59,550 nt of DNA from Flavobacteriaceae bacterium (GTDB taxonomy: Bacteria; Bacteroidota; Bacteroidia; Flavobacteriales; Flavobacteriaceae): assembly GCA_947463515.1 (NCBI GenBank), contig CANHRI010000010.1, positions 1-59,550 on the forward strand, read 5' to 3'. The notes under the pieces are model-generated. The model saw only the letters and a list, made by a program, of their open reading frames with translations. It did not search any database and had not been told where the DNA came from. A program made the translations under genes and the position numbers. This document shows, one piece after another, positions 16,605 through 26,359 of the stretch; position 1 is the first letter of the stretch; every line of letters starts with the position of its first letter.

Positions 16605-17838
16605 ATTGAATCAACACACCGTTTAAAAACACCTTAGCAATGCGGTTGGAACCAAAGGCATAGGGTAATTCATGGTAGTGAATATTCGGTTGAGTAAGAA
16701 TAAAGTTGGCTTTTTTACCACGTGTTATGCTTCCATGAGTGGTACTAATTCCCATAGCATATGCGGCATTTATAGTCGCAGCATTAATGGCTTCTTCAGG
16801 TGTCATTTTCATTTTGATACATGCGGTGGCCACTACAAAATTCATATTTCCACTGGGCGAAGTCCCCGGATTGAAATCGGAAGCCAATGCTAATGGCAGT
16901 CCCGCTTGAAGCATCTGACGGGCAGGTGTGTAGGGGATACTAATAAAATAAGAACAGGAGGGGAGCGCTACAGGCATGGTTCCTGATCCTTGTAAAGCTG
17001 TAATGTCCTCATCCGTAACAAGTTCCAAATGATCTACCGATAAGGCATTATGGCGCACGGCGGCTTCAATACCCCCAATAGCCGTAAATTGATTGACATG
17101 AATTTTAGGTCGTAATCCATACTGATTCCCTAAAGCCATCAATCGTTCGGTTTCTTCCACCGTAAAATAGCCCGTTTCACAAAAAACATCGAGATAATCG
17201 GCCAATTTCTCCTCGGCGATTTTGGGGATGAGGGTTTCTAACAGTTGTAAATATCCCTCGCGATTTTCTTTATATGCATGGGGAAGGGCATGTGCACCAA
17301 GGAAAGTGGCTTTTATAGTCATGGGATAATTTTCGCGCAACCGTTGAATCACGCGTAGCATTTTTAACTCTCCTTCAACCGTCAGTCCATATCCCGATTT
17401 TATTTCCACTGCACCCGTACCTTGACGTATTATTTCCTCCAAACGAACCGCCGATTCACGATACAATTGGTCTTCCTCAATTGCATTGAGTCGCGCCGCC
17501 GAATTTAATATTCCTCCACCTCGCTGCGCAATTTCAGTATACGAAAGTCCGTTTATTCGATCGACAAATTCCTGTACCCGATTGCCGGCATACACTAAAT
17601 GCGTGTGACTATCAACCCAAGAAGGGAGAAGTGTGCCGTGTTGGGCATTGACAATCAAGGCGTCATCCAGGGTAGGGCAATCACTCATCAATCCATAATC
17701 CAGGATAATATCGTTTTCAATGAGTACAAAAGCCTCCTCCAAATAGGGTAAAACGGCCATAGCAGCACCCGATACTTTTTCAATTCCGGGTTCGCGAACT
17801 TGCAGCAGCGTTTTTACATGAATAATTAAGGTGCGCAT
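16603..17838 (-). CDS. hutI: Imidazolonepropionase
   Basis: 411 residues, normal. Metal-dependent amidohydrolase that opens 4-imidazolone-5-propionate to N-formimidoylglutamate. Visible: PSWVDSHTHLVYAG (first two metal histidines), RLEEIIRQGTGAVEIKSGYGL (a strong HutI signature), LGAHALPHAY, KIHVNQF, SVDHLELV, and ALASDFNPGTSPSGNM carrying the metal aspartate. The next pathway enzyme, hutG, is nearby. No hutH or hutU is present in the window. Confidence 0.92.
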   Translation of the reverse strand: MRTLIIHVKTLLQVREPGIEKVSGAAMAVLPYLEEAFVLIENDIILDYGLMSDCPTLDDALIVNAQHGTLLPSWVDSHTHLVYAGNRVQEFVDRINGLSYTEIAQRGGGILNSAARLNAIEEDQLYRESAVRLEEIIRQGTGAVEIKSGYGLTVEGELKMLRVIQRLRENYPMTIKATFLGAHALPHAYKENREGYLQLLETLIPKIAEEKLADYLDVFCETGYFTVEETERLMALGNQYGLRPKIHVNQFTAIGGIEAAVRHNALSVDHLELVTDEDITALQGSGTMPVALPSCSYFISIPYTPARQMLQAGLPLALASDFNPGTSPSGNMNFVVATACIKMKMTPEEAINAATINAAYAMGISTTHGSITRGKKANFILTQPNIHYHELPYAFGSNRIAKVFLNGVLIQ

Positions 17839-17905
17839 CAGGATATTTTTGGTAAAAATACTTTTAAAAACGATTTATTTCTAACTTTAGTCCAAATTCC
17901 TTCAG

Positions 17906-18976
17906 GTGCGAAAGATAAGTTATAAAAAAGGGCGAAAAGTACAGCCCACCTTGCTAGAATATACAGGGAGTCACAAAACTGTGAAAACAGAATTACAGCT
18001 TTTTGTTTACGATTCAGACACGATTACGGAGTTTGAAAAGTTTCATGTAGACGCACTAGATGCTTCCTTTGTTCCCCAAAAGGTAAATTGGTTGAATATT
18101 CACGGGTTGAATGATACGCCGATTATTCAACGGATTGGTGATTTTTTGAAAGTAGATGCCTTCATGTTATCGGATATTTTAAATACGACCAAGCGAACCA
18201 AATTAGATGAATACCACGACGTTCTTTTTTTTAATATCAAATCACTGCTCCCCATAGAACATTCGGATAACATCCAAGTGGAGCAAATCAGTTTTTTATT
18301 GAAGAAGAATTGTTTGGCTTCCTTTCAAGAAAAACGAAGTGATTTTTTCAGTCACCTTCGGGAACGTTTGCGCATGCATTCGGGTATTGTTCGTGAAAAA
18401 GGTGCTGATTATTTGTTGTATTTGATGTTGGATGCTGTTATGGAGAATTTTTACATTACCATTGAAAATGAAGAAGATAAAGTCGAGGAATTAATTAATT
18501 TATCTAAGACTCATTCGCGCCCCATAGTCTTAGAGCAAATTGAAAAGCATCGCGATAATTTTAATTTTTTAAAGCGTTCTATCGTGCCTTTACGCGATTC
18601 TTTGTATTCCATTAAGACCATCAAAGACGACGATGTGTTCAACGCAATTGCCCATGAAAATTACAGTTTTTTTGACCGTTTGTATCAAAAGGCGCAGGAG
18701 TTATTGGAGCAAATCGATTATGACATGACTACGTTGGATAGTGCTTCCAATTTTTATTTTGCCTCCCAAAGTCAGAAGATGAATGAGGTAATGAAAACGT
18801 TAACCGTGGTGTCCGTCTTTTTTATGCCACTGACTTTCATCGTTGGAGTATATGGGATGAATTTCGATCACATGCCCGAATTGCATTGGAAGTATGGGTA
18901 TTTCATCATTCTTGGGGTGATGTTTGTGTTGCTTCTTGGGATGATTATTTATTTCAAAAAGCGCAAATGGTTCTAA
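17906..18976 (+). CDS. corA: Magnesium/cobalt transporter CorA
   Basis: 356 residues, GTG start. A large N-terminal cytoplasmic domain (LDEYHDVLFFNIKSLL; long helices ~170-290) is followed by two C-terminal transmembrane helices (~298-315 and ~331-350) with the diagnostic YGMNF (GMN at 317-319) in the loop between. Pentameric Mg2+ channel of the inner membrane. No Mg-responsive leader is evident. Confidence 0.93.
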   Translation: MRKISYKKGRKVQPTLLEYTGSHKTVKTELQLFVYDSDTITEFEKFHVDALDASFVPQKVNWLNIHGLNDTPIIQRIGDFLKVDAFMLSDILNTTKRTKLDEYHDVLFFNIKSLLPIEHSDNIQVEQISFLLKKNCLASFQEKRSDFFSHLRERLRMHSGIVREKGADYLLYLMLDAVMENFYITIENEEDKVEELINLSKTHSRPIVLEQIEKHRDNFNFLKRSIVPLRDSLYSIKTIKDDDVFNAIAHENYSFFDRLYQKAQELLEQIDYDMTTLDSASNFYFASQSQKMNEVMKTLTVVSVFFMPLTFIVGVYGMNFDHMPELHWKYGYFIILGVMFVLLLGMIIYFKKRKWF

Positions 18977-19039
18977 TGTTCATAATCTCGTGAATAAAAT
19001 CCCTTCAATTATTGGTCATTTAAATATTAAGGCTTAATT

Positions 19040-19240
19040 TTGGAAAGAATTCACAAATTATTCCGGAAAACAATGTTTGAATTTCAACAGTACCTCGGTT
19101 TTCTTCTTTTCCTTACGATTCTCACAGCCGGTTTTTGGTTGATGATTTTCTTAATACACTTTGTATTTTACTGGGTGTTTGGAGTAACGAAAGAGTTGCT
19201 TCAGGAGCGAAAAGAGAAAAAAGCTTTAGAACAAGCGTAA
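19040..19240 (+). CDS. Small membrane protein, unknown function
   Basis: 66 residues from a TTG start (or 55 from ATG at 19073, MFEFQQYLG). One long or two short hydrophobic segments, LGFLLFLTILTAGFWLMIFL and IHFVFYWVFG, then a charged tail QERKEKKALEQA. It follows corA by 64 bases and ends before a strong terminator, which supports it being a real gene. Confidence 0.5.
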   Translation: MERIHKLFRKTMFEFQQYLGFLLFLTILTAGFWLMIFLIHFVFYWVFGVTKELLQERKEKKALEQA

Positions 19241-19252
19241 TCGTTTTGTTTT

Positions 19253-19287
19253 AAAAAAAAAGTCCCGATTATTCGGGACTTTTTTTG
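19253..19287. terminator. Bidirectional intrinsic terminator
   Basis: Perfect stem AAAAAAGTCCCGA / TCGGGACTTTTTT with a 4-base loop between convergent genes. Confidence 0.88.
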
Positions 19288-19292
19288 TGCTC

Positions 19293-21764
19293 TTATCCGG
19301 CATATTCGCCACCATCACCATCTTCACCACCGCGACGGGGACGATTGTTTTCCCGTTCGTTTTTGGTTTTGTTAAAGCGATATGTGAATGACAATGTAAT
19401 TTGTCGTACACGCCATTGCATTGCCCCATCGGTTTCTACTTGACCGTCGATGAAGTTTTCGTAGCGACGCACCCGTGAGTTAAATACGTCGTTGATATTT
19501 AAGGCTACTGTAGCTTTATCTACAAGTACATCTTTACTAAAACCTAAATTCATGGCAAAGATTCCTTTGTTTAACCCTTGCGCCGTTGTTTGTGGGCCAT
19601 TGTAATTGATATTTGTTTGCCAATCTACTTTTCCAGGTAAGGTTAGTTTAGAATTAACACGTGCCGACCATGTATTGGCAACGTTGGCAAAATCAATTAC
19701 CCGCTCAATGTTGGTTGACGTTAGATAACGATACACCCCAACCGTTTCCAATCGGAAAAAGTTGAAGTTAGTATTCACACGCCACCATTTGTAAGGAGTA
19801 TAGTTAAAGTTGAATTCAAAACCGGCGCGATATTCTGTAGATAAATTCACGGGAGTAGTAACAATCACTGGTGTAGAACCCACAAATTCACCACTTTCAC
19901 GTCGTACATATTGCACATTATCAACCGTTCTATTAAAATACACAGAGGTGTTAAAGGTCAATTTGCTCCATCGTTTTAAGAATCCTAAATCATACGCATC
20001 GGTTCGTGAAGGATCTAAATCGGGATTTCCTTGAAACAAGTTAATGTTGCTTGAATAGCTGCTAAAAGGATTGATTTCACGACCGCGGGGACGGTTAATT
20101 CTTTTGCTGTAGTTTACAGATATGTTGGAAGTGGCATCAAATTCGTAGGCAATAGTTCCCGAGGGGAAAAAGTTACCGTACACTTTATTGGCATAAATAT
20201 TTGACGTTACTTGATCAACTACAATGTCTGAATGTTCATAACGCAATCCCGCCAAGAACGAAAATTTCTTCCATTTGGTACCAAACTGGGTGTATACGGC
20301 ATTTACATTTTCAATATAATTTAGAAAATTGGTAAAGAACGTATTCAAAACACCATCATTCAACACCGTATAGTCAGTGGCTAAATCCAAGAAATTTCCA
20401 CGATATCCTGCTTCAAACTGACTTTCTTTGTTTTTTCCAAAAGGTAAAACGTAGTCGGCCTGCAATAATAAACGATTTTGACGTTGAATGTTGAACGATT
20501 GATCCAAAAAGACAGCAGGATTTATTGTTGAGAAATTCTTAATATCGGCTGTATTGTCATCTTTATTTTTTGAGATCGAAAAGTCAACTGTCAATTTATG
20601 ACCATCGCCTTTAAAATTGCGAATTAAGTTGGAAGCAAACTCAATGTTTTCACTGTGCGTATCTTCGAAATTATCTCGGAATAGTGTCCCTGTAAACACG
20701 CGATTGGCATCATAGGTTACTTGATCTACATTATCTTCAGTGGTTCCGGTATTACGGCGGTAGTTTACACTATTGGTCCACGTGGTTTGTTTGTCCAAAA
20801 ACCAGTCAAAACCAAAGTTTCCATTATACCCTTTACTGAATCGATCGGTATCGCGTGTTTCGTCAATGAAATCTCTGGTTTCATTGGTGGGCGTCAAATA
20901 ACGGCTATCCATACGGAACTTCCCGGGATTGTTGCGGTAGTTGTATCCTTGATTGGTAAAGAAGTTAAATTCTTTGGATTTGAAATTAATCGCTGCTGTT
21001 AAACCGTGGTTGTCGGGTACACCTGTGGTTGCCATGATGTTTCCATTAATGCCGTTGGTTTTTCCTTTTTTAAGAATAATATTCAAAATACCACCACCAC
21101 CTTCGGCATCATAGCGCGCAGAAGGATTCGTAATTACTTCCACTTTATCGATGGCATCGGCTGGAATCATGCGTAAAGCATCGGTCATACTAATCGCATT
21201 GGAGGGACGACCATCGATGAGAATACGTACGTTTTCATTACCACGAAGACTCACATTTCCTTCGGCATCGACCGCCACAGAGGGGATGTTATCTAAGACA
21301 TCACTAACCGTTCCGCCTTTTACCATGAGGTCTTGCCCCACATTGTAGACTTTTTTGTCCAACTTAATTTCTACGGTTGTTTTTTCTTTACGAACCACCA
21401 CTTCATCCAATTGGGTAGCGGCATCTTCCAAAGAAATCGTTCCCAAATCCGTATCCGTTTGAAGGGTTTTGTTGGGCAATACTTTGGGTTTGAACGATAA
21501 GAATTCAATGTTTACGCTATAGATACCTTGGGGAACTTCGATAGCGAAGGCTCCTTTGGCATCGGTTAAGCCCCCCGTAACCACTTTGTTGGTTTGAGCG
21601 CTTACAAAGCGAACTTCAGTGTACTCTAAAGGTTGTTTGGTTGTTTGGGCCACAACGGTCCCTGTTACTTTTACTTTTTTGCCACCCCCCGGACGCTCTT
21701 GAGCGTTAGCGTATAATCCGGCGATAAGTGCAAAAGAAGTGAGTAGAACTTTTGCTAATTTCAT
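19293..21764 (-). CDS. TonB-dependent receptor-like outer-membrane beta-barrel protein
   Basis: 823 residues from MKLAKVLLT (ATG 21764). Signal peptide to ~20 (LYANAQ); carboxypeptidase-regulatory-like (CNA-B/SusC-type) domain ~30-115; TonB plug ~125-250 with GGTVSDVLDNIPSVAVD and GGGGILNIILKKG; then a 22-strand-type barrel to the aromatic end FTYRFNKTKNE. The last ~20 residues are Arg/Gly/Glu rich (NNRPRRGGEDGDGG). It matches the outer-membrane beta-barrel family 3 branch, not a SusC partner: no susD follows. Substrate unknown. Confidence 0.85.
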   Translation of the reverse strand: MKLAKVLLTSFALIAGLYANAQERPGGGKKVKVTGTVVAQTTKQPLEYTEVRFVSAQTNKVVTGGLTDAKGAFAIEVPQGIYSVNIEFLSFKPKVLPNKTLQTDTDLGTISLEDAATQLDEVVVRKEKTTVEIKLDKKVYNVGQDLMVKGGTVSDVLDNIPSVAVDAEGNVSLRGNENVRILIDGRPSNAISMTDALRMIPADAIDKVEVITNPSARYDAEGGGGILNIILKKGKTNGINGNIMATTGVPDNHGLTAAINFKSKEFNFFTNQGYNYRNNPGKFRMDSRYLTPTNETRDFIDETRDTDRFSKGYNGNFGFDWFLDKQTTWTNSVNYRRNTGTTEDNVDQVTYDANRVFTGTLFRDNFEDTHSENIEFASNLIRNFKGDGHKLTVDFSISKNKDDNTADIKNFSTINPAVFLDQSFNIQRQNRLLLQADYVLPFGKNKESQFEAGYRGNFLDLATDYTVLNDGVLNTFFTNFLNYIENVNAVYTQFGTKWKKFSFLAGLRYEHSDIVVDQVTSNIYANKVYGNFFPSGTIAYEFDATSNISVNYSKRINRPRGREINPFSSYSSNINLFQGNPDLDPSRTDAYDLGFLKRWSKLTFNTSVYFNRTVDNVQYVRRESGEFVGSTPVIVTTPVNLSTEYRAGFEFNFNYTPYKWWRVNTNFNFFRLETVGVYRYLTSTNIERVIDFANVANTWSARVNSKLTLPGKVDWQTNINYNGPQTTAQGLNKGIFAMNLGFSKDVLVDKATVALNINDVFNSRVRRYENFIDGQVETDGAMQWRVRQITLSFTYRFNKTKNERENNRPRRGGEDGDGGEYAG

Positions 21765-21858
21765 GTATGTATTTTTTTGCTTTCCTGTTGGGTGCAAAAT
21801 TAGAAGAACTTGAGGGCATGGTTGCCAAAGTTTTGTTAATCTTGAACGTCAGCAATCG

Positions 21859-22206
21859 TTAAAATAAGTCGTCAATATGTTCCAATGGACGCGCAATTAC
21901 AGCCTTATCACCATTCACTACAACGGGCCTTTCCATCAAAATAGGATATTGCACTAAGGCATCAATAATTTCATTTTCAGAAAGTTCTTTCCCTTTGTAG
22001 TTTGCAATCCAAATTGGCTCTTTGGTTCGCACTAATTGCAATGCGGGACAATTCAATTGTTGCAATAAAGTGATAATTGCCTCTCGGTCCAAAGGCGACT
22101 GCAGGTAGTGAACCACCTTGATTTCCGAATTTTCAGCTTCAAAATAGCGTACACAATCGCGGGACTTGCCACAACGAGGATTGTGATAAATTGTGATCAT
22201 TGTCAT
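21859..22206 (-). CDS. arsC: Arsenate reductase, glutaredoxin-linked ArsC family
   Basis: 115 residues. NPRCGKSR places the catalytic Cys at 12; LVRTKEP, then ILMERPVV and KAVIARP, carry the arginines that bind arsenate in ArsC. MITIYHNPRC from the third residue is an alternative start. Reduces arsenate to arsenite, or acts as a Spx-like thiol protein. There is no arsenite pump or ArsR beside it, so the true role may be general. Confidence 0.85.
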   Translation of the reverse strand: MTMITIYHNPRCGKSRDCVRYFEAENSEIKVVHYLQSPLDREAIITLLQQLNCPALQLVRTKEPIWIANYKGKELSENEIIDALVQYPILMERPVVVNGDKAVIARPLEHIDDLF

Positions 22207-22255
22207 GATTTTATTGGGCTAAAATAACTAAATTGCTACAATTAAATAAAGTTGT

Positions 22256-23200
22256 ATGACATCACTTTTTGGGTTGGAACGGCCGGTTAATTTCGGTTGG
22301 TATATTTTGGGTTCTTTTATTGTCTTCTTAGCTTCGGTGTTAGGGCAAATTCCTTTTACGGTGGCTATTGCTGTTAAAACAATGGCTTCAGGAAAGGGTT
22401 TACCCAAAACAATGAAGGAAATGTTGCAAGTTATGGACTTAAATCTGTCCTTATTTTTATTACTTCTCACTTTTGCTGTCGCTTTTTTTGGTTTTTACAT
22501 TGTGATTCGTTTTATGCACAAACAAACCTTGCGAAGTATCGCTACATCACGAATGCAATTGGATTGGAAACGTGTCTTTACCGCTTTTTCCATTTGGGCC
22601 ATAGTCACCGTTTTTATTACTATTGTTTCATATAAAGCCACTGACACGACAATGGTATGGAACTTTCAACCCGAGCGGTTTTTGATTTTAGCCTTAATTG
22701 CAGTGGTATTTATACCTTTACAAACCTCATTGGAAGAATTTTTATTTCGAGGGTATCTCATGCAAGGATTTGCTCAATTGCACCCACATCGCTGGTTTCC
22801 TCTGTTTTGGACATCGCTTATTTTCGGTCTTTTACATATAACCAATCCTGAAGTGGAGGCCTTAGGCTATGTTGTTCTGTTTTATTATGTGGGCACAGGA
22901 TTGTTTTTGGGAATCATTACATTAATGGATGAAGGCATGGAATTAGCCCTCGGATTTCATGCGGCTAACAATCTTATGGCGGCGCTATTGATTACTTCTG
23001 ACAGCTCTATTTTTCAAACGTATGCGATTTTTAAAGATACTGAAAAACCACAACTGAGTTTGGAACTCTTTTTACCTTTATTGGTACTGTATCCGTTATT
23101 GATTTATATTTTTTCAAAACTATACCGTTGGACCGACTGGAAGCAACGCTTGACAGGTTCCATTTTAATTCCTGACCCCATAAAAACGCCTAAGTTATGA
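22256..23200 (+). CDS. CPBP-family intramembrane glutamic protease
   Basis: 314 residues, about eight membrane helices. Diagnostic motif 1 is LEEFLFRGYL (E160, E161, R165); motif 2 is FGLLHITNP with His194; and HAANNLMAAL is the third. Related to Rce1 and bacteriocin-immunity proteases; substrate unknown. Its stop overlaps the start of menE by 4 bases, so the two are translationally coupled. Confidence 0.88.
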   Translation: MTSLFGLERPVNFGWYILGSFIVFLASVLGQIPFTVAIAVKTMASGKGLPKTMKEMLQVMDLNLSLFLLLLTFAVAFFGFYIVIRFMHKQTLRSIATSRMQLDWKRVFTAFSIWAIVTVFITIVSYKATDTTMVWNFQPERFLILALIAVVFIPLQTSLEEFLFRGYLMQGFAQLHPHRWFPLFWTSLIFGLLHITNPEVEALGYVVLFYYVGTGLFLGIITLMDEGMELALGFHAANNLMAALLITSDSSIFQTYAIFKDTEKPQLSLELFLPLLVLYPLLIYIFSKLYRWTDWKQRLTGSILIPDPIKTPKL

Positions 23201-24240
23201 TACCTCATTTTACCAACGTCCACAATCAATTTAAATTAAACGGTTTTCACTTAGACCGTGATGATTTATGTCGTGTAGCCTACAGTTTTATCAAAGAAGG
23301 CGAGGATTTTGAAAAGCCAGTTGGAGAATTCCTTTTGGATTGGTTTGATGAAAAACCGTATATAGAAATGCAAACTTCGGGTTCAACAGGTGTTCCCAAA
23401 ATTATTCGTGTTGACAAACAAGCTATGGTTCATTCGGCCATTGCCACAGGCGATTTTTTTGATTTAAAACCCGGCGATCGCGCGTTGCAATGCTTGTCCG
23501 TAAAATATGTCGCTGGAAAAATGATGCTTATCCGCTCCATTGTATTAGGTCTTGATTTGGATTATGTGGCACCAACATCCCATCCCATGGAGCGCTTGGA
23601 TGACAAATATGATTTTGCTGCCATGGTACCTTTACAAGCCCAATGCTCGATTCCGAAGTTGGCACAAATCAAGAAGTTAATCGTAGGTGGAGCCAGAATT
23701 AATGCTATGTTGGAACAACAATTAATGCAGTTGCCTACTCAGGTTTTTGAAACCTATGGCATGACCGAAACCATAACTCATATTGCCGCCAAACGAGTAG
23801 GCGAGAAGGCTTTTACCGTTTTACCTCATGTAACCATTTCCTATGATGAAAGAAATTGTTTGGTGATTCATGCGCCGCACATCATTGCTGAGGAAACGGT
23901 TGTAACCAACGATTTGGTGGAGTTAGTCAATGAAAATCAATTTGTTTTTTTGGGCCGAATTGACAACATCATCAATAGTGGTGGTGTAAAAATTTTACCT
24001 GAACAAGTAGAGCATAAGCTTGACGGTAAGCTCGACCGGCGCTTTTTTATTTCAAGTGAAGAAGATGCTGAATTGGGGGATAAAGTAGTTTTAATTGTTG
24101 AAGGCGAACCTTTTGATATTTCGACCAAAACTTTTGAGCTCCTCGATAAATATGAACGTCCCAAAGCGATTCATTTTATCCCTCATTTTACAGAAACCGA
24201 AAACGGAAAAATTATTCGTAAAGCAAGTTTGCAACAATAA
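23197..24240 (+). CDS. menE: o-Succinylbenzoate-CoA ligase (short Bacteroidetes form)
   Basis: 347 residues, about 100 fewer than E. coli MenE: the N-terminal subdomain of the ANL fold is reduced, which is usual in flavobacteria. MQTSGSTGVPKIIRV is the P-loop, ETYGMTET the adenylate motif, LGRIDNIINSGGVKI the hinge and ENGKIIRKA the terminal lysine motif. Activates o-succinylbenzoate in menaquinone synthesis. No other men gene is visible here, so the assignment rests on the short architecture. Confidence 0.8.
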   Translation: MIPHFTNVHNQFKLNGFHLDRDDLCRVAYSFIKEGEDFEKPVGEFLLDWFDEKPYIEMQTSGSTGVPKIIRVDKQAMVHSAIATGDFFDLKPGDRALQCLSVKYVAGKMMLIRSIVLGLDLDYVAPTSHPMERLDDKYDFAAMVPLQAQCSIPKLAQIKKLIVGGARINAMLEQQLMQLPTQVFETYGMTETITHIAAKRVGEKAFTVLPHVTISYDERNCLVIHAPHIIAEETVVTNDLVELVNENQFVFLGRIDNIINSGGVKILPEQVEHKLDGKLDRRFFISSEEDAELGDKVVLIVEGEPFDISTKTFELLDKYERPKAIHFIPHFTETENGKIIRKASLQQ

Positions 24241-24253
24241 CGTATCACTTTTT

Positions 24254-25876
24254 TTATTCGTTTTTTTCAAGATTAAATTTGACAAAAAACTTTTGATGTT
24301 CTACCGTTACAATCGCGTCTTTATTCATTTTTATTCGCGTACGTGTCCAATCCGATTGTGGTGTGATTTGATGCGCTGTACCGTTGACAGTTAGCGTTAT
24401 AGGCATAGCAAATGAAGTCGCATCGGCTTCCCATCGGGCCTCCAAACGTTTTCCGCGCGAACGTACATGCAAAATAGGTAGGCGCGTATGTCGTAAATAT
24501 TGATTGAAAACTGGAGTCCAATTGATACCGGAGGCTTCGTTAAAGAATTGCACAACCGTTTCTGTATCTATAATTTTATGCTTGAAAGTATGACAATAAT
24601 CCCAAATCATTTTCCACCAAAGGGTATCGTTGTTAAGTGCATGTCGAATCGTATGGAGTAGTAAGGCGCCTTTGGGATACATATCGCCCGAACCCTCTTG
24701 ATTGACACCATAAGGACCGATAATGGGACGGTCGTGGGTAACATTGCGACGTAAACCATAGGCATACTTCAACATTTTTTCATAACCTGACTGACATTCA
24801 ATAAATACCAATTCGCTGAATTGTGTAAACCCTTCATGAATCCACATGTCGGCAATATCGCGTGAAGTGATGCTATTTCCAAACCATTCATGACCACTTT
24901 CGTGAATGGTGATATAATCAAAGGTAAGACCGACACCGCTGCCCGATAAATCCATCCCGCGATACCCTTTTAAGTAATTGTTTCCATAGGCAACCGCACT
25001 TTGGTGTTCCATACCCAAATAAGGTGTCTCAATCAATTTGTAACCATCCTCTAGAAATGGGTAAGGACCAAATTTGGACTGAAAGCAGGTCAGCATGGGT
25101 TTGACTTCTTCAAAGTGTTTGATGGCTTTTTCGCGGTTGTAATCCAAAACATAATAGTCAATATCCAAGTCCTCCAAACGGTCTGTGATTCGGGTATAAT
25201 GTCCAATATTTAGTGTGATATTATAGGAGTTAATTGGATTCAATACCTCCCAATCCCAGCGGGTGTACCCGTCATTCAATGGGGTCGATCCTTTCCATCG
25301 GCCGTTGGAGACATTCATCAGTTCGTTGGGAACAGCAACCTTTAGCAGCACGCCTTGTTCGGGTTCGTCGCTTTGTCCATCTTTAACAGGAAACCAAACA
25401 GAGGCGCCAGTACCTTGCACCGCAACACCAATCCAAGGACGATTTAACTTGTCTTTCGAAAAAACAAAACCGCCATCCCAAGGCGCTTGACGAGCAATAA
25501 TAGGGTTCCCTGAGTAATAAAAAGTGAGTTGTTCGGAAGCTCCTGGGGTTAATAATTCAGGAAAATCAATAAAAACAGCATTGTATTCTCGAGTATACGA
25601 TAGTTTTTTTGTTTGCCTGATGATGGAATCCACTTGCATGTTGGCAAACAAGTCCAACTGTATACGCTTGGTGGCTTCTACCACTTCAAATCGAATGGAA
25701 TTGTGTCCCGAAATGAATTTTTTTTCGGGATTTAAACGTATATCAATTTCATAGCGCTTAACATCAAAACAAAGCCGCTCTTTCGGAAATCCACCCATGA
25801 GGGAGTCTTTTCTGGAAAAGGGTTGAGCAAATCCAATGATTGAACTGACATAAAAAATGAAAATGAATAAGCGCAT
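24254..25876 (-). CDS. Secreted M1-family metallopeptidase (aminopeptidase N-like)
   Basis: 540 residues with signal peptide MRLFIFIFYVSSIIGFAQ. N-terminal beta domain ~35-230, then the gluzincin domain with GMEHQ (288-292, in place of GAMEN), HESGHEWFGN (zinc His325 and His329, catalytic Glu326) and Glu348 in WIHEGF as third ligand. It lacks the long C-terminal ARM domain of full PepN. No T9SS C-terminal signal is seen. Cleaves N-terminal residues from peptides in the periplasm or outside. Confidence 0.9.
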   Translation of the reverse strand: MRLFIFIFYVSSIIGFAQPFSRKDSLMGGFPKERLCFDVKRYEIDIRLNPEKKFISGHNSIRFEVVEATKRIQLDLFANMQVDSIIRQTKKLSYTREYNAVFIDFPELLTPGASEQLTFYYSGNPIIARQAPWDGGFVFSKDKLNRPWIGVAVQGTGASVWFPVKDGQSDEPEQGVLLKVAVPNELMNVSNGRWKGSTPLNDGYTRWDWEVLNPINSYNITLNIGHYTRITDRLEDLDIDYYVLDYNREKAIKHFEEVKPMLTCFQSKFGPYPFLEDGYKLIETPYLGMEHQSAVAYGNNYLKGYRGMDLSGSGVGLTFDYITIHESGHEWFGNSITSRDIADMWIHEGFTQFSELVFIECQSGYEKMLKYAYGLRRNVTHDRPIIGPYGVNQEGSGDMYPKGALLLHTIRHALNNDTLWWKMIWDYCHTFKHKIIDTETVVQFFNEASGINWTPVFNQYLRHTRLPILHVRSRGKRLEARWEADATSFAMPITLTVNGTAHQITPQSDWTRTRIKMNKDAIVTVEHQKFFVKFNLEKNE

Positions 25877-25883
25877 AAATACA

Positions 25884-26315
25884 TTATTTCATAATGCGAA
25901 AAACCCCATTTGTAATAGAAATTTGAACGTTGGGGTCACTATCTTTTCGAAACACTCCACTAAAGGTCCCTTCGATACGCTCCGAATCATTTACTGAAAT
26001 GTTAGTTGTAAAATTTGTCCCTGGTAAATAATTTAAAGCTTGATGCTTAATTTCTATGGTTTGAATAATAGTAGAGCCAGTGCCTGAATCATTTACAAAT
26101 ATTACACAATTATTTGCACCATCATGGGTTCCCGTAGCTTTTAAGGTATTGGCTCCACTGAAAATATAACTTACGTTAGTAGTACTTTTATTGGTATTAT
26201 CAACCCTATAATCCATGAATGCAATGGTTGTGTTAGGAGGCGTTGGTGTAAAACTATCATCGCTGGAACAACTTAAAAGGGTACAAAAAATCGCTAAAGC
26301 AAATAATTTTTTCAT
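25884..26315 (-). CDS. Small lipoprotein, unknown function
   Basis: 143 residues from MKKLFALAIFCTLLSC; lipidated Cys16 followed by SSDD, the acidic pattern that in flavobacteria often favours surface display. The rest is a predicted beta fold of about 120 residues (FMDYRVDNTNKSTTNVSY, GVFRIMK). The frame extends 10 codons upstream. No family recognised. It lies 7 bases upstream of the M1 peptidase in the same direction, so the two are probably cotranscribed. Confidence 0.65.
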   Translation of the reverse strand: MKKLFALAIFCTLLSCSSDDSFTPTPPNTTIAFMDYRVDNTNKSTTNVSYIFSGANTLKATGTHDGANNCVIFVNDSGTGSTIIQTIEIKHQALNYLPGTNFTTNISVNDSERIEGTFSGVFRKDSDPNVQISITNGVFRIMK

Positions 26316-26359
26316 AGTAATTAATTTTTTAGGTAAAAATAACAATTAATATACACCTA

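Noticed and set aside
19293-21764. A SusC/SusD polysaccharide-utilisation locus
   Set aside because: No SusD-like lipoprotein, glycoside hydrolase or ECF/anti-sigma pair flanks the receptor.
21859-22206. An arsenic-resistance operon
   Set aside because: Only arsC is present; no arsR, arsenite pump or ACR3 gene adjoins it.
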